Positions 1-7,615 of a stretch of DNA of 31,531 bases are shown piece after piece. The notes beneath the pieces were generated by a model, which saw only the letters and a list, made by a program, of their open reading frames with translations, had not been told where the DNA came from and did not search any database. Position 1 is the stretch's first letter. The number at the start of each line of letters is the position of its first letter. The DNA comes from Susulua sp964590995 (lineage in GTDB: Bacteria > Omnitrophota > Gorgyraeia > Duberdicusellales > 4484-171), in assembly GCA_964590995.1 (NCBI GenBank), contig CAZPYY010000006.1, forward strand, positions 1 to 31,531, given 5' to 3'. A program made the translations under genes and the position numbers.

Positions 1-1656
1 GCAAAGGTTATTGCTGCTAATTATCCGGGCACAACCGTTGAGTTTGCTAAAGGCTCGATGAAATTCCCCAATATAGAAGCAGAAGTAATTGATGCTCCGG
101 GAACTTATAGCTTGGAGCCTACTTCTAGGGCTGAAGAGGTAGCCACCAACCTTATTGATGATGCTGACTTAATTATTAATGTCATTGATGCTACTAACCT
201 AGAACGCAATCTATATTTGACCTTAGAATTAATTCGTAAAACAAACACGCCTTTATTAGTAGTCTTAAATATGTGGGATGAGACCAAGCATAAGGGCATT
301 GAGATAGATGGAGAGAAGCTAGAGCACTCCTTAGATGTTCCAGTAGTAACTACCTGTGCTCTTACCGGAGAAGGGGTTAAGGAGTTAGTTCAGAGAATAG
401 ATGAAGCTAAGGTCTCTTCCTTAAAGGACTTGAAAGACCCGATCTGGTTTGAAATCGGAGAGGTAGTAGAAAAGGTTCAGAAACTTTCCCACAGGCATCA
501 TACCCCTTTAGATATACTTCAAGATTTAAGCATAAAACCACCGTTTTCTCTCCTTATTGCAGCGGCAGTAGTATTTTTCTCCTTTTCAATAATCAGATTT
601 ATCGGCGAAGGATTGATTAATTATATTTTTGACCCTTTCTTTGAGAATTTTTACTCTCCAATAATGATAAAACTAAGCAGTTTTCTGGGAGAGGGCAGTT
701 TCCTGCATTCTATCCTTATCGGAGATTTGATAGGCGGAGGAGTGGATTACGGAGTTTCTTTTGGCCTCCTCACTACCGGGTTTTATATTCCGATCGCTGT
801 AGTATTACCTTATATTTTCAGTTTTTATCTTATCTTAGGGTTATTGGAAGATTGGGGCTACCTACCGCGTTTAGCAGTCTTAGGAGACAGACTATTTCAT
901 AAATTAGGACTTCACGGTTATGCAATTATCCCGATGATTTTAGGTTTAGGCTGTAATGTACCGGGTGCCTTAGCTAGCCGGTTGTTTGAAGCCAGAAGAG
1001 AAAAATTCATTACTGCAACTTTGCTGGCAATTGCTGTTCCTTGCATGGCTCAAACCGCAATGATAATTAATCTTCTCGGTAGGTTTGGCGGCCAATATAT
1101 ATTGATGGTATTTTCAATTATTTTCTGTTTATGGTTAGTTTTAGGTAGAATCATGAATGTATTTATAAGAGGTCAGAGTCCAGAGATATTAATTGAGATT
1201 CCACCTTATCGGAAGCCCCACTTAAAGAGCATTTTAAAGAAACTGTGGATGAGAATAAATTGGTTTTTAAACGAAGCCTTTCCCCTGGTGCTTTTAGGAA
1301 TCCTGATTGTGAATATTCTCTACTTTTTAAAAATTGTTAATTTTCTAGGCGGTATTTTTTCTCCAATAATAACTAAACTCTGGGGCCTTCCTCAGGAGAC
1401 AATAGGGGCATTAGTTATTGGATTTTTGCGAAAAGACGTTGCAGTGGGAATGTTGCGGCCGCTTAATTTATCCTTAAGACAGCTTATCATCGGAGCAACG
1501 ATTCTGGCTATATATTTTCCTTGTGTGGCAACATTTATGGTTTTAATTAAAGAGCTGGGAATTAAAGATATGCTAAAATCAACCCTAATCATGCTCCTTA
1601 CCGCTACTTTAGTAGGTTTTGCTTTAAACAATATCCTTCCCCTTATGGGAATATAG
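1..1656 (+). CDS. feoB: Ferrous iron transporter B (FeoB), 5'-truncated by window edge
   Basis: This is the main bacterial Fe(II) uptake permease of the inner membrane, with an N-terminal cytosolic GTPase domain. The frame is open from base 1, so the first ATG at 58 is internal. The P-loop (G1) lies outside the window. Visible are the G2 region (NYPGTTVEFAKGSM just before base 60), G3 DAPGTYSL, G4 NMWD and G5-like CALTGEGV. A linker follows, then about eight hydrophobic membrane segments with the pore motif GLGCNVPGALASR and a late PCVATFM motif. 551 residues are present. The second gate motif reads AVPCMAQTAMI rather than the more familiar SCxARLP type. OsmC follows 23 bases later on the same strand. 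No FeoA is visible, but it could lie upstream. Identification is firm; the gate variant may mark a subfamily. Confidence 0.95.
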   Translation, partial: AKVIAANYPGTTVEFAKGSMKFPNIEAEVIDAPGTYSLEPTSRAEEVATNLIDDADLIINVIDATNLERNLYLTLELIRKTNTPLLVVLNMWDETKHKGIEIDGEKLEHSLDVPVVTTCALTGEGVKELVQRIDEAKVSSLKDLKDPIWFEIGEVVEKVQKLSHRHHTPLDILQDLSIKPPFSLLIAAAVVFFSFSIIRFIGEGLINYIFDPFFENFYSPIMIKLSSFLGEGSFLHSILIGDLIGGGVDYGVSFGLLTTGFYIPIAVVLPYIFSFYLILGLLEDWGYLPRLAVLGDRLFHKLGLHGYAIIPMILGLGCNVPGALASRLFEARREKFITATLLAIAVPCMAQTAMIINLLGRFGGQYILMVFSIIFCLWLVLGRIMNVFIRGQSPEILIEIPPYRKPHLKSILKKLWMRINWFLNEAFPLVLLGILIVNILYFLKIVNFLGGIFSPIITKLWGLPQETIGALVIGFLRKDVAVGMLRPLNLSLRQLIIGATILAIYFPCVATFMVLIKELGIKDMLKSTLIMLLTATLVGFALNNILPLMGI

Positions 1657-1679
1657 GATAAGTAAATAGGAGGAGATAA

Positions 1680-2078
1680 ATGCAGATAAAAACAGAGGTA
1701 AAATTCTTAGAAAAAGATAAGTTTGAAGTTAGAGCGGTATCTTCGGCAACGACAATCTATGTTGATAAGAAAGAACCAGATAGTACTCCTTCCGGGCCAA
1801 ATCCTTTAGAACTGTTTCTTTCATCCTTGGCTTCTTGCACAGGAGTTTTTGCCAAAAAGTACTTAGAACGCCACAATTTGGAGTTTAAAGAGCTTAAAAT
1901 AGAGGCTGAAGCAGAGTTTACCACTGAGGCTCCGATGAGATTAACTAAGATAAAGGCCAAGGTTTATACTGACGCTGATTTAGGGGATAAAAGGGAAGTT
2001 TTTCTAAGATTCATCGCCGGCTGCCCGATTCACAATACCATTCTTCATGCTAACAAGATAGATATAGAACTAGGCTAG
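1680..2078 (+). CDS. OsmC/Ohr-family peroxiredoxin-like protein
   Basis: A 132-residue protein with the OsmC fold signature, a small cytosolic family that reduces organic hydroperoxides with two cysteines. The peroxidatic-type cysteine sits in SLASCTGVF (about residue 54) at the start of the central helix, and the second in GCPIHNTI near residue 115. The N-terminal half carries the typical SGPNPLELFLSSLASC stretch. Length matches the shorter YhfA-like branch. A strong AGGAGGAG ribosome site at 1668-1675 fixes the ATG start. It follows feoB by 23 bases, so co-transcription is likely; coupling iron import to peroxide defence makes sense because Fe(II) drives Fenton chemistry. Its 3' end overlaps the convergent radical SAM gene by 9 bases. 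The substrate is not known from sequence. Confidence 0.88.
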   Translation: MQIKTEVKFLEKDKFEVRAVSSATTIYVDKKEPDSTPSGPNPLELFLSSLASCTGVFAKKYLERHNLEFKELKIEAEAEFTTEAPMRLTKIKAKVYTDADLGDKREVFLRFIAGCPIHNTILHANKIDIELG

Positions 2079-2960
2079 GAGGGAAGAGCCGTCACAATTA
2101 GCAGTATTTAGATTATTAAATCCTTCCCGGCAGCTAGAGAATTTTAATCCTTGGCCAAGAGTAATTTCTCTCACCCTTTTTATTAAATCCTTCCTTAAAG
2201 TTTTCGGCAGGTAAGTATAGCCACCTTTTTTCTCTCCTTGTTTAAGATAGAGCTTCTGCCATAACTCTTTATATTCGGGAAAATTAGCAGTCATTCTTTT
2301 AAAGTTATCAGATTTTACCTTATAAGTAGAGGTAATAATTTGTTTTGCTCCTGATATTTTAATTTCCCTTATTGTTTCTTCAATCTCTTCTGTGTTTAAA
2401 GGATAAATTAAAGGGTCAAAACGAACAGCTACTGGTAGGTATGATGAGAGTTCTTTTATTGCCTTTAATCTCTCTTGGGGATTGCAAGGATAAGGTTCTA
2501 ATTTTTTTGCTAGTTCTTTATCAAGGGTGGTGAGGGATATGCTAACTAATATTTTTTTAAAATCCTTTAATATATCTAAATCCCTTAAGATTAGAGAGGA
2601 CTTTGTGACGATATTTAGACTTAAGTCATATTCTTCTATTATCTTTAAAGCAGCTCGAGTTAATTTTAATTCTTGCTCTAGAGGAAGATAAGGGTCAGAA
2701 GAGTTAGCCATAGCGATTAGAGAACCTTTAGGGACTTTCTTAATCTCTTTTTCTAATCTTTTCAAGAAGTCTTTTTTCTTCCGTGGTTGAGAAAACCTTC
2801 TTATATATGATGAGGCATAACAATAGAGGCAACCATAGGAGCATCCAGTATAAGCTGATAAGCTATATTTAGTGGGGCAGGTACATAAATTACCTTTCCA
2901 AGGGTCAAATCCGGTAATTAAGCTCATATCTTCCCTCATTTTAGATAAATAGGGAGGCAA
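2070..2960 (-). CDS. Radical SAM protein of the SPL (spore photoproduct lyase-like) family
   Basis: A 296-residue radical SAM enzyme. The [4Fe-4S]/SAM-binding CxxxCxxC motif is TGCSYGCLYCYA (C40, C44, C47), preceded by the family-typical FDPWKGNLCTCPTKYSLSAYTGC. The rest has the alternating beta/alpha barrel pattern, including IAMANSSDPYLPLE and VAVRFDPLIYP. The C-terminus has a second cysteine pair in CREGFNNLNTANCDGSSL, seen in uncharacterised SPL-like proteins. The substrate is unknown; a DNA photoproduct is not proven because many SPL homologues occur in non-sporeformers. The start is ambiguous: TTG at 2960 (AGGAAA about 8 bases upstream) or ATG at 2927 (preceded by GAGGGAA and only about 11 bases downstream of a TTGACT/TAAAAT promoter). 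The promoter position favours 2927. Confidence 0.85.
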   Translation of the reverse strand: MPPYLSKMREDMSLITGFDPWKGNLCTCPTKYSLSAYTGCSYGCLYCYASSYIRRFSQPRKKKDFLKRLEKEIKKVPKGSLIAMANSSDPYLPLEQELKLTRAALKIIEEYDLSLNIVTKSSLILRDLDILKDFKKILVSISLTTLDKELAKKLEPYPCNPQERLKAIKELSSYLPVAVRFDPLIYPLNTEEIEETIREIKISGAKQIITSTYKVKSDNFKRMTANFPEYKELWQKLYLKQGEKKGGYTYLPKTLRKDLIKRVREITLGQGLKFSSCREGFNNLNTANCDGSSLLA

Positions 2961-2965
2961 GTCAA
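2938..2965 (-). promoter_or_regulatory. Candidate sigma70-type promoter of the SPL radical SAM gene
   Basis: On the minus strand TTGACT (2965-2960) is followed after 16 bases by TAAAAT (2943-2938). Transcription would begin near 2931, only about 4 bases before an ATG at 2927. If real, the message is almost leaderless and the upstream TTG start at 2960 cannot be used from this promoter. Confidence 0.45.
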
Positions 2966-2989
2966 TGGTTTCCTAGAATTTGAATTTTG

Positions 2990-2998
2990 TGCTATAAT
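2990..2998 (+). promoter_or_regulatory. Extended -10 promoter of the small membrane protein gene
   Basis: TGC followed by a perfect TATAAT, an extended -10 element, lies 24 bases before the ATG at 3023. No good -35 box is seen at the expected distance. A G-rich stretch (AAGGGGGTGGG) between promoter and ATG can serve as ribosome site. Confidence 0.5.
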
Positions 2999-3022
2999 TA
3001 GGCGAAGAAAAGGGGGTGGGTT

Positions 3023-3382
3023 ATGATAGCTAAGATCATTGGGCTAATTTGGATTGTCTGGGGTATTTTAATTCTTATTAAGCCGGAAATCTTACGGAAG
3101 AAGTTGCAGACAAAAGGGAGCAAAAAGCTAAAAAAGAACTTATTTTTGCTGACATTATTTCTTTCAATTACTTTAATTATAGCTTCTTTTAAAGCCAGTG
3201 GTTTATTGCCTAAGACACTACTGGTTATGGGTATTTTAGGTATATTCAAGGCTTTTATTTTCCTTAAATCTAAGGCTTCTGATAAGCTGATAGCATTTTC
3301 AAGCAGCCTTCCTTTGACTGTTTATCGAGCCGGAGGGTCACTTTATATTGTTATTGGCCTGAGTATAATGAAATTTCTCTAA
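3023..3382 (+). CDS. Small four-helix membrane protein of unknown function
   Basis: I do not recognise this family. The 119-residue product is basic and hydrophobic, with about four predicted membrane helices: residues 4-20, 39-57, 63-81 and 98-117. A lysine-rich cytosolic loop sits between the first two (KPEILRKKLQTKGSKKLKKN), which by the positive-inside rule puts that loop in the cytoplasm. There is no clear cleavable signal peptide; the first helix probably stays as an anchor. It is transcribed alone, divergent from the radical SAM gene, with its own extended -10 promoter and a G-rich ribosome site. No enzymatic motif is visible. A small integral inner-membrane protein is all that can be said. 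Confidence 0.7.
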   Translation: MIAKIIGLIWIVWGILILIKPEILRKKLQTKGSKKLKKNLFLLTLFLSITLIIASFKASGLLPKTLLVMGILGIFKAFIFLKSKASDKLIAFSSSLPLTVYRAGGSLYIVIGLSIMKFL

Positions 3383-3426
3383 AATTTTACTATCCAGATT
3401 TTAACCTTTTTATCTAAAGCTATTTG

Positions 3427-3456
3427 TGGTATTATAAAATTTACCTAAAATAGGTA
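3427..3456 (+). promoter_or_regulatory. Candidate extended -10 promoter and TACCTA dyad before the HAD-TPP gene
   Basis: TGG plus TATTAT (3427-3435) forms an extended -10 element with no convincing -35. Just downstream, TACCTA-AAA-TAGGTA (3442-3456) is a perfect 6-bp inverted repeat located where transcription would start, so it could be an operator or a 5' hairpin. No clear Shine-Dalgarno lies before the ATG at 3466. Confidence 0.4.
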
Positions 3457-3465
3457 TTTCAGCGT

Positions 3466-5082
3466 ATGAGCAGCAAATATTCTTTTAAATCTGTTATTTT
3501 CGACCTAGATGGCGTAATTACTAAGACTGCTCTTGTCCATGCAGCAGCCTGGAAAGAGGCTTTTGATGAGTATTTACGCTTACGAGAGAAGAGGGATAAA
3601 GAGCCTTTTCATGAATTTACCCACCAAAATGATTACCTTCCTTATGTTGACGGGAAACCTCGCTACAAAGGCGTACAAAGTTTCTTGGAGTCAAGAGGCA
3701 TTAATATTCCTTATGGAGAACCAACCGATTCTCCGGATGCCGAGACTATTTGCGGTATAGGTAATAAGAAGAATGCAAAATTTTGTCAGGTCTTAAGAGC
3801 TAAGGGGGTCCAGATTTATCCTTCAACTATTGAGTTAATCAAATCCCTAGAGGCTGCCGGTGTAAAAATAGGAGTAGCTTCTTCTTCAAAAAACTGCAAA
3901 GAGATTTTAGAAGTCGCTAAAATTGAAAATTTCTTTAAGACAAGAGTGGATGGTCTAGTCTCTGCCAAGACGGGTCTTAAGGGAAAGCCTGAAGGAGATA
4001 TCTTTGTAACAGCAGCTTTTAATCTTGGAACCATACCAGCTGAGTCGATAGTTGTTGAAGATGCATCTTCGGGGGTAGCAGCTGGGCGAAATGGTGGTTT
4101 CGGTCTAGTCATTGGTCTAGCCAGAGAGAATAACCAGAAAGAATTACTTGAGAACGGAGCTGATCTGGTAGTTACTGACCTATCAGAGATAAGCTTAGAG
4201 TTGATTGAGCAGTGGTTTCATAAAAAGCCTCGGGATTTACTCCAAAGCTGGGATAAGGAGAGCCAGATATTAGAATCTTTAGAGGGTAAGGAGAAAGAGA
4301 CAGGAGCGATTATCAATCCTTCTTATCTGGGTAGCGGAAAATCCCACCTCTTTAGTGGGAAGAAAATAGCTTTCTTCTTAGATTATGACGGAACCTTAAC
4401 GCCAATAGTTTCACGTCCGGAGCTAGCAGTGATTTCTAGCCAGATGCAGGATATTGTAAAGAAATTATCCCAAAAATATACTACTGCGATTGTAAGCGGG
4501 AGAATGAGAGAGGATGTTGAGAAACTTGTCGGTATCCCAGGATTAATCTATGCTGGGAGTCACGGCTTTGATATTAAGGGTCCGCAAGTTTCAATGGTTG
4601 AGCCTCAGGCAGAAAAAACAATCTCTTTGATTTCTCAGATAATCGAGATATTGAAGAAGAAATTATCAGATTCCGAAGGCATAATAATAGAGGAGAAGAA
4701 GTTTAGCGTAGCTGTGCATTACCGCTTAGCTGAAGAAAAAGAGGTCCCCAGAGTAAAAACTTTAGTCCAAGAAATAATCCAAGAGAATAAGTCTTTACGT
4801 TTGATGAAGGGGAAAAAAGTCTTTGAGATTCTTCCAGCTATAGATTGGAATAAAGGTAAGGCTGTAAAGTGGGTAATGAGTGCCTTAGAAATTAACTGGG
4901 AAGATTTTTCTGTAGTTTATATAGGGGATGACATAACCGATGAGGATGCTTTCAGGGTAGTTTCTACTCGCGGAACGAGTATCCTGGTTTCGGATAAATC
5001 CAAAGCTTCGGCAGCTGATTTTGTGTTGTCTTCGCCAAAAGAGGTAAAGGAATTATTTGAAAGAGTCCTCACAACTACTTAA
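3466..5082 (+). CDS. Beta-phosphoglucomutase-like HAD / trehalose-phosphate phosphatase fusion
   Basis: Two phosphoryl-transfer domains in 538 residues. Residues 1 to about 260 are a HAD protein of the beta-phosphoglucomutase type: nucleophile motif FDLDGV, cap segment DYLPYVDGKPRYKGVQSFL, motif II VASSSKN, KGKPEGDIF and acidic motif VVEDASSGVAAGRNGGFG. The expected reaction is beta-glucose-1-phosphate to glucose-6-phosphate. Residues about 300-538 are an OtsB-type phosphatase: FFLDYDGTLTP, IVSGR, FEILPAIDWNKGKAV and YIGDDITDEDAF, removing phosphate from a disaccharide phosphate such as trehalose-6-phosphate. The cap sequence resembles mycobacterial Rv3400/Rv2006-type HADs as I recall them. 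In M. tuberculosis Rv2006 the same two domains are fused to GH65; here GH65 is the next, overlapping gene. All catalytic motifs are intact. No GT20-type OtsA is visible nearby. Confidence 0.9.
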   Translation: MSSKYSFKSVIFDLDGVITKTALVHAAAWKEAFDEYLRLREKRDKEPFHEFTHQNDYLPYVDGKPRYKGVQSFLESRGINIPYGEPTDSPDAETICGIGNKKNAKFCQVLRAKGVQIYPSTIELIKSLEAAGVKIGVASSSKNCKEILEVAKIENFFKTRVDGLVSAKTGLKGKPEGDIFVTAAFNLGTIPAESIVVEDASSGVAAGRNGGFGLVIGLARENNQKELLENGADLVVTDLSEISLELIEQWFHKKPRDLLQSWDKESQILESLEGKEKETGAIINPSYLGSGKSHLFSGKKIAFFLDYDGTLTPIVSRPELAVISSQMQDIVKKLSQKYTTAIVSGRMREDVEKLVGIPGLIYAGSHGFDIKGPQVSMVEPQAEKTISLISQIIEILKKKLSDSEGIIIEEKKFSVAVHYRLAEEKEVPRVKTLVQEIIQENKSLRLMKGKKVFEILPAIDWNKGKAVKWVMSALEINWEDFSVVYIGDDITDEDAFRVVSTRGTSILVSDKSKASAADFVLSSPKEVKELFERVLTTT

Positions 5083-7510
5083 GAGCACTAATATTGAAAC
5101 CTCACCTCCTTGGACAATAGTCTATGAGAGGTTTGAGCCGGCTGAAGAAGCCTTAAGGGAAACGCTCTGCACATTAGGCAATGGTTACTTTGCAACCCGA
5201 GGCGCTGTCTCTGAATCAGTAACTTCCAAGATCCATTATCCAGGAACCTATATTGCCGGACTCTACAATCGCTTAGCAACTCATATAGCCGGAAGGACAG
5301 TTGTTAATGAAGATTTGGTAAATTGCCCTAATTGGGTCTTCTTGACCTTTAAGATTGGCGATAGTGAGTGGTTTTACCCTTCAATGACCAGGATACTCTC
5401 CTTTAAACAGAAACTCGATATGCGAAAAGGCATATTGAGCAGGAAAATTCGTTTTCAGAATCGAAAGGGACATAAGACTTTTGTTGAGATGAATAGGGTT
5501 GTGCATATGGACAATCCTCATTGTGGGGCTTTTGAATATATTATTATTCCCGAAAATTACAACGAATGGGTTACTGTAAGGACAATGCTCGATGGCACTG
5601 TGCTTAACGCCGGTGTAGAGAGGTATCGTCAGCTTAACTCTAAGCATTGGAAAGCTTCTTCTTTGGGTAGTTTTGAGAGAAACGGGATATTTCTTTCAAT
5701 GAAGACTAGCCGTTCAAAGATTGAGGTTGCTGAAGCTGCCAAGACTCGCGTTTTTGCTTCTGAACGAGAGATAAAACCCGGCATTCGGCATCTTATGAAA
5801 GGAAAAGAAAGGATTGGCCAAGAGTTTAAATTTTTTGCTCGGGCAAGATCTTCCTATCGAATTGAAAAAATAGTTTCAATTTATACATCAAAGGATGAGG
5901 GTATTAGCGACCCAGTCTCAAGTTCAATTGCTGCTTTGAAAAAACCACTTCGTTTTAAGAAACTGCTTAAAACTCATCAGAGGAGGTGGGAGGAGCTTTG
6001 GAAAAAGTTCGATATAAAAATTGAAGGCCATACCTTCTCACAGCGGATACTACGTTTTCATATCTTTCATCTCCTTCAAACCGCTTCTTTGCATAATATA
6101 AAGATTGATGCTGGCCTTCCGGCCAGAGGCTTACACGGCGAAGCTTATCGCGGGCACATATTCTGGGATGAGATTTTTACCATGCATTTGTATGATTTAC
6201 ACCTTCCTGATATTGCTAAAGCCTTACTTCTTTATCGGTATAGGCGTCTTCCTAAAGCCAGAGAGTATGCTAAGGGAGAAGGCTATAAGGGTGCGATGTT
6301 CCCTTGGCAGAGTGGTTCTTCAGGTAAAGAAGAGACCCAAACAGTTCACTTAAACCCTCTTTCCGGCGAGTGGGGTCCTGACTATAGCCATCGCCAGAGG
6401 CATATCTCTTTTGCGATTGTTTACAATGCTTGGCAGCATTGGAAAAGAACCGGTGATTTTGGCTTTTTAGTCCGTTATGGAGCTGAGCTGATTCTTTCAA
6501 TCGCCCGTTTTTGGGGAAGTCTGGTAAGGTATGATTCAAGTGATGGAAGGTACCATACCAAGGGTATTATGGGACCAGATGAGTTCCATGAAAAACTTCC
6601 CGGCTCATCGAAGCCAGGATTAAAAGACAATGCTTATACTAATTTTATGGTTGTTTGGACCTTGCTTAGAGCCCAAGAAGTTATTCGTCTTTTACCTGAA
6701 GGCAGTAAGAGACGAATCATGGAGAAGATAAAGTTAGAGCAGAAAGAGCTTTCACGCTGGGACAGGATTGCTCATAAGATGAGGGTAATAATAAGTGATA
6801 AAGGCATCATAGGCCAATTCGAGGGTTATTTTGATTTAAAAGAATTAGATTGGCAGGGCTACAAAAGCGAGTATGAGAATATCCAGAGGCTGGATAGAAT
6901 CTTAAAGGCTGAGGGTGAATCGCCGGATGCATATAAGGTTTCAAAGCAGGCTGATGTACTTATGATATTTTACCTTCTACCTCTTTTTGAGATAGAAGCG
7001 ATTTTTAAAAGATTAGGTTATAATCTTGACAAAGATACCTTAAGAAAAAATTATAATTATTACGTTAGAAGGACTTCTCATGGTTCAACAATGAGTAAGG
7101 TTACTCATTGTTTTATTGCTTTAGCTTTAGGCAAGCCTAAAAGAGCCTGGGAGGGATTCTTAGATGTTCTTGAATCAGATATTTATGATACTCAGGGCGG
7201 AACTACACCTGAGGGTATTCATGTCGGAGTTATGGGTGGTTCTATCGATATAGCCATACGGGGTTTTGCCGGGGTGCGTATTGCTGAGGACAAAATTATT
7301 ATTGAACCCCGGCTGCCCGTGAGGTGGCGTAGCATGAAATTCGGATTTGTCTATAAAGGAATATGGATCTCCTTAATAATTACTAAGCATCAGGTATCAG
7401 TCCTGGTCCAAGGCCAAATTACTATCCCTATAGAAATCAATGGTAAGGCTTATTACCCTCTTCTAGATAAGGTTTTAAAGGTTCCTTTCCGAAGAAAGCG
7501 CGTCAAATAA
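5057..7510 (+). CDS. Glycoside hydrolase family 65 enzyme (disaccharide phosphorylase-like), copy 1
   Basis: An 817-residue GH65 protein, a family of inverting phosphorylases and hydrolases acting on alpha-glucosides (trehalose, kojibiose, maltose, nigerose). Layout: N-terminal beta-sandwich (from EALRETLCTLGNGYFATRGA), (alpha/alpha)6 barrel, C-terminal beta-sheet. Key sites: YRGHIFWDEIFTMHLY, the general acid in MGPDEFHE (Glu about 509), KQADVLMIFYLLP, the phosphate-loop equivalent SHGSTMSKVTH and GGTTPEGIHVGVMGG. A phosphate loop favours phosphorolysis giving beta-glucose-1-phosphate, but substrate cannot be read from sequence. The start is TTG at 5057 with AAGGA 6 bases before it, so it overlaps the HAD-TPP gene by 26 bases, implying translational coupling. 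The pair corresponds to the three-domain order of mycobacterial Rv2006, split in two. Confidence 0.9.
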   Translation: MKESSQLLKSTNIETSPPWTIVYERFEPAEEALRETLCTLGNGYFATRGAVSESVTSKIHYPGTYIAGLYNRLATHIAGRTVVNEDLVNCPNWVFLTFKIGDSEWFYPSMTRILSFKQKLDMRKGILSRKIRFQNRKGHKTFVEMNRVVHMDNPHCGAFEYIIIPENYNEWVTVRTMLDGTVLNAGVERYRQLNSKHWKASSLGSFERNGIFLSMKTSRSKIEVAEAAKTRVFASEREIKPGIRHLMKGKERIGQEFKFFARARSSYRIEKIVSIYTSKDEGISDPVSSSIAALKKPLRFKKLLKTHQRRWEELWKKFDIKIEGHTFSQRILRFHIFHLLQTASLHNIKIDAGLPARGLHGEAYRGHIFWDEIFTMHLYDLHLPDIAKALLLYRYRRLPKAREYAKGEGYKGAMFPWQSGSSGKEETQTVHLNPLSGEWGPDYSHRQRHISFAIVYNAWQHWKRTGDFGFLVRYGAELILSIARFWGSLVRYDSSDGRYHTKGIMGPDEFHEKLPGSSKPGLKDNAYTNFMVVWTLLRAQEVIRLLPEGSKRRIMEKIKLEQKELSRWDRIAHKMRVIISDKGIIGQFEGYFDLKELDWQGYKSEYENIQRLDRILKAEGESPDAYKVSKQADVLMIFYLLPLFEIEAIFKRLGYNLDKDTLRKNYNYYVRRTSHGSTMSKVTHCFIALALGKPKRAWEGFLDVLESDIYDTQGGTTPEGIHVGVMGGSIDIAIRGFAGVRIAEDKIIIEPRLPVRWRSMKFGFVYKGIWISLIITKHQVSVLVQGQITIPIEINGKAYYPLLDKVLKVPFRRKRVK

Positions 7511-7534
7511 TCCTTTTTTAACTATTTTTTTCGC

Positions 7535-7563
7535 TTTTGGAAGATTTTTCTTTATGCTATAAT
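7535..7563 (+). promoter_or_regulatory. Promoter of the MscS-GH65-GT4-pckG-purC operon
   Basis: A perfect TATAAT (7558-7563) preceded by TGC forms an extended -10. A weak -35-like TTTTGG (7535-7540) lies 17 bases upstream. It sits in the 105-base gap after the first GH65 gene and is the only promoter candidate before purC's end, where genes overlap or are at most 13 bases apart. Confidence 0.5.
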
Positions 7564-7578
7564 AAGGTTTCAAAATTC

Positions 7579-7598
7579 TATAATATAGGTATATTATA
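7579..7598 (+). repeat. 20-bp AT-rich palindrome in the operon leader
   Basis: TATAATATA-GG-TATATTATA is a perfect inverted repeat with 9-base arms, about 9 bases after the likely transcription start and 17 bases before the MscS ATG. It could be an operator. Being almost pure A/T, chance is also possible. Confidence 0.45.
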
Positions 7599-7615
7599 TA
7601 AAAGAGAGGTTAAGA

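Noticed and set aside
58..1656. Start of FeoB at ATG 58
   Set aside because: The frame is open back to base 1 with typical FeoB G2 residues, so 58 is an internal methionine of a gene cut by the window edge.
6111..6125. Stem TGGCC-TTCC-GGCCA in GH65 copy 1
   Set aside because: It encodes part of the conserved AGLPARGLHGEAYRGH barrel motif; chance pairing in a coding sequence is sufficient.
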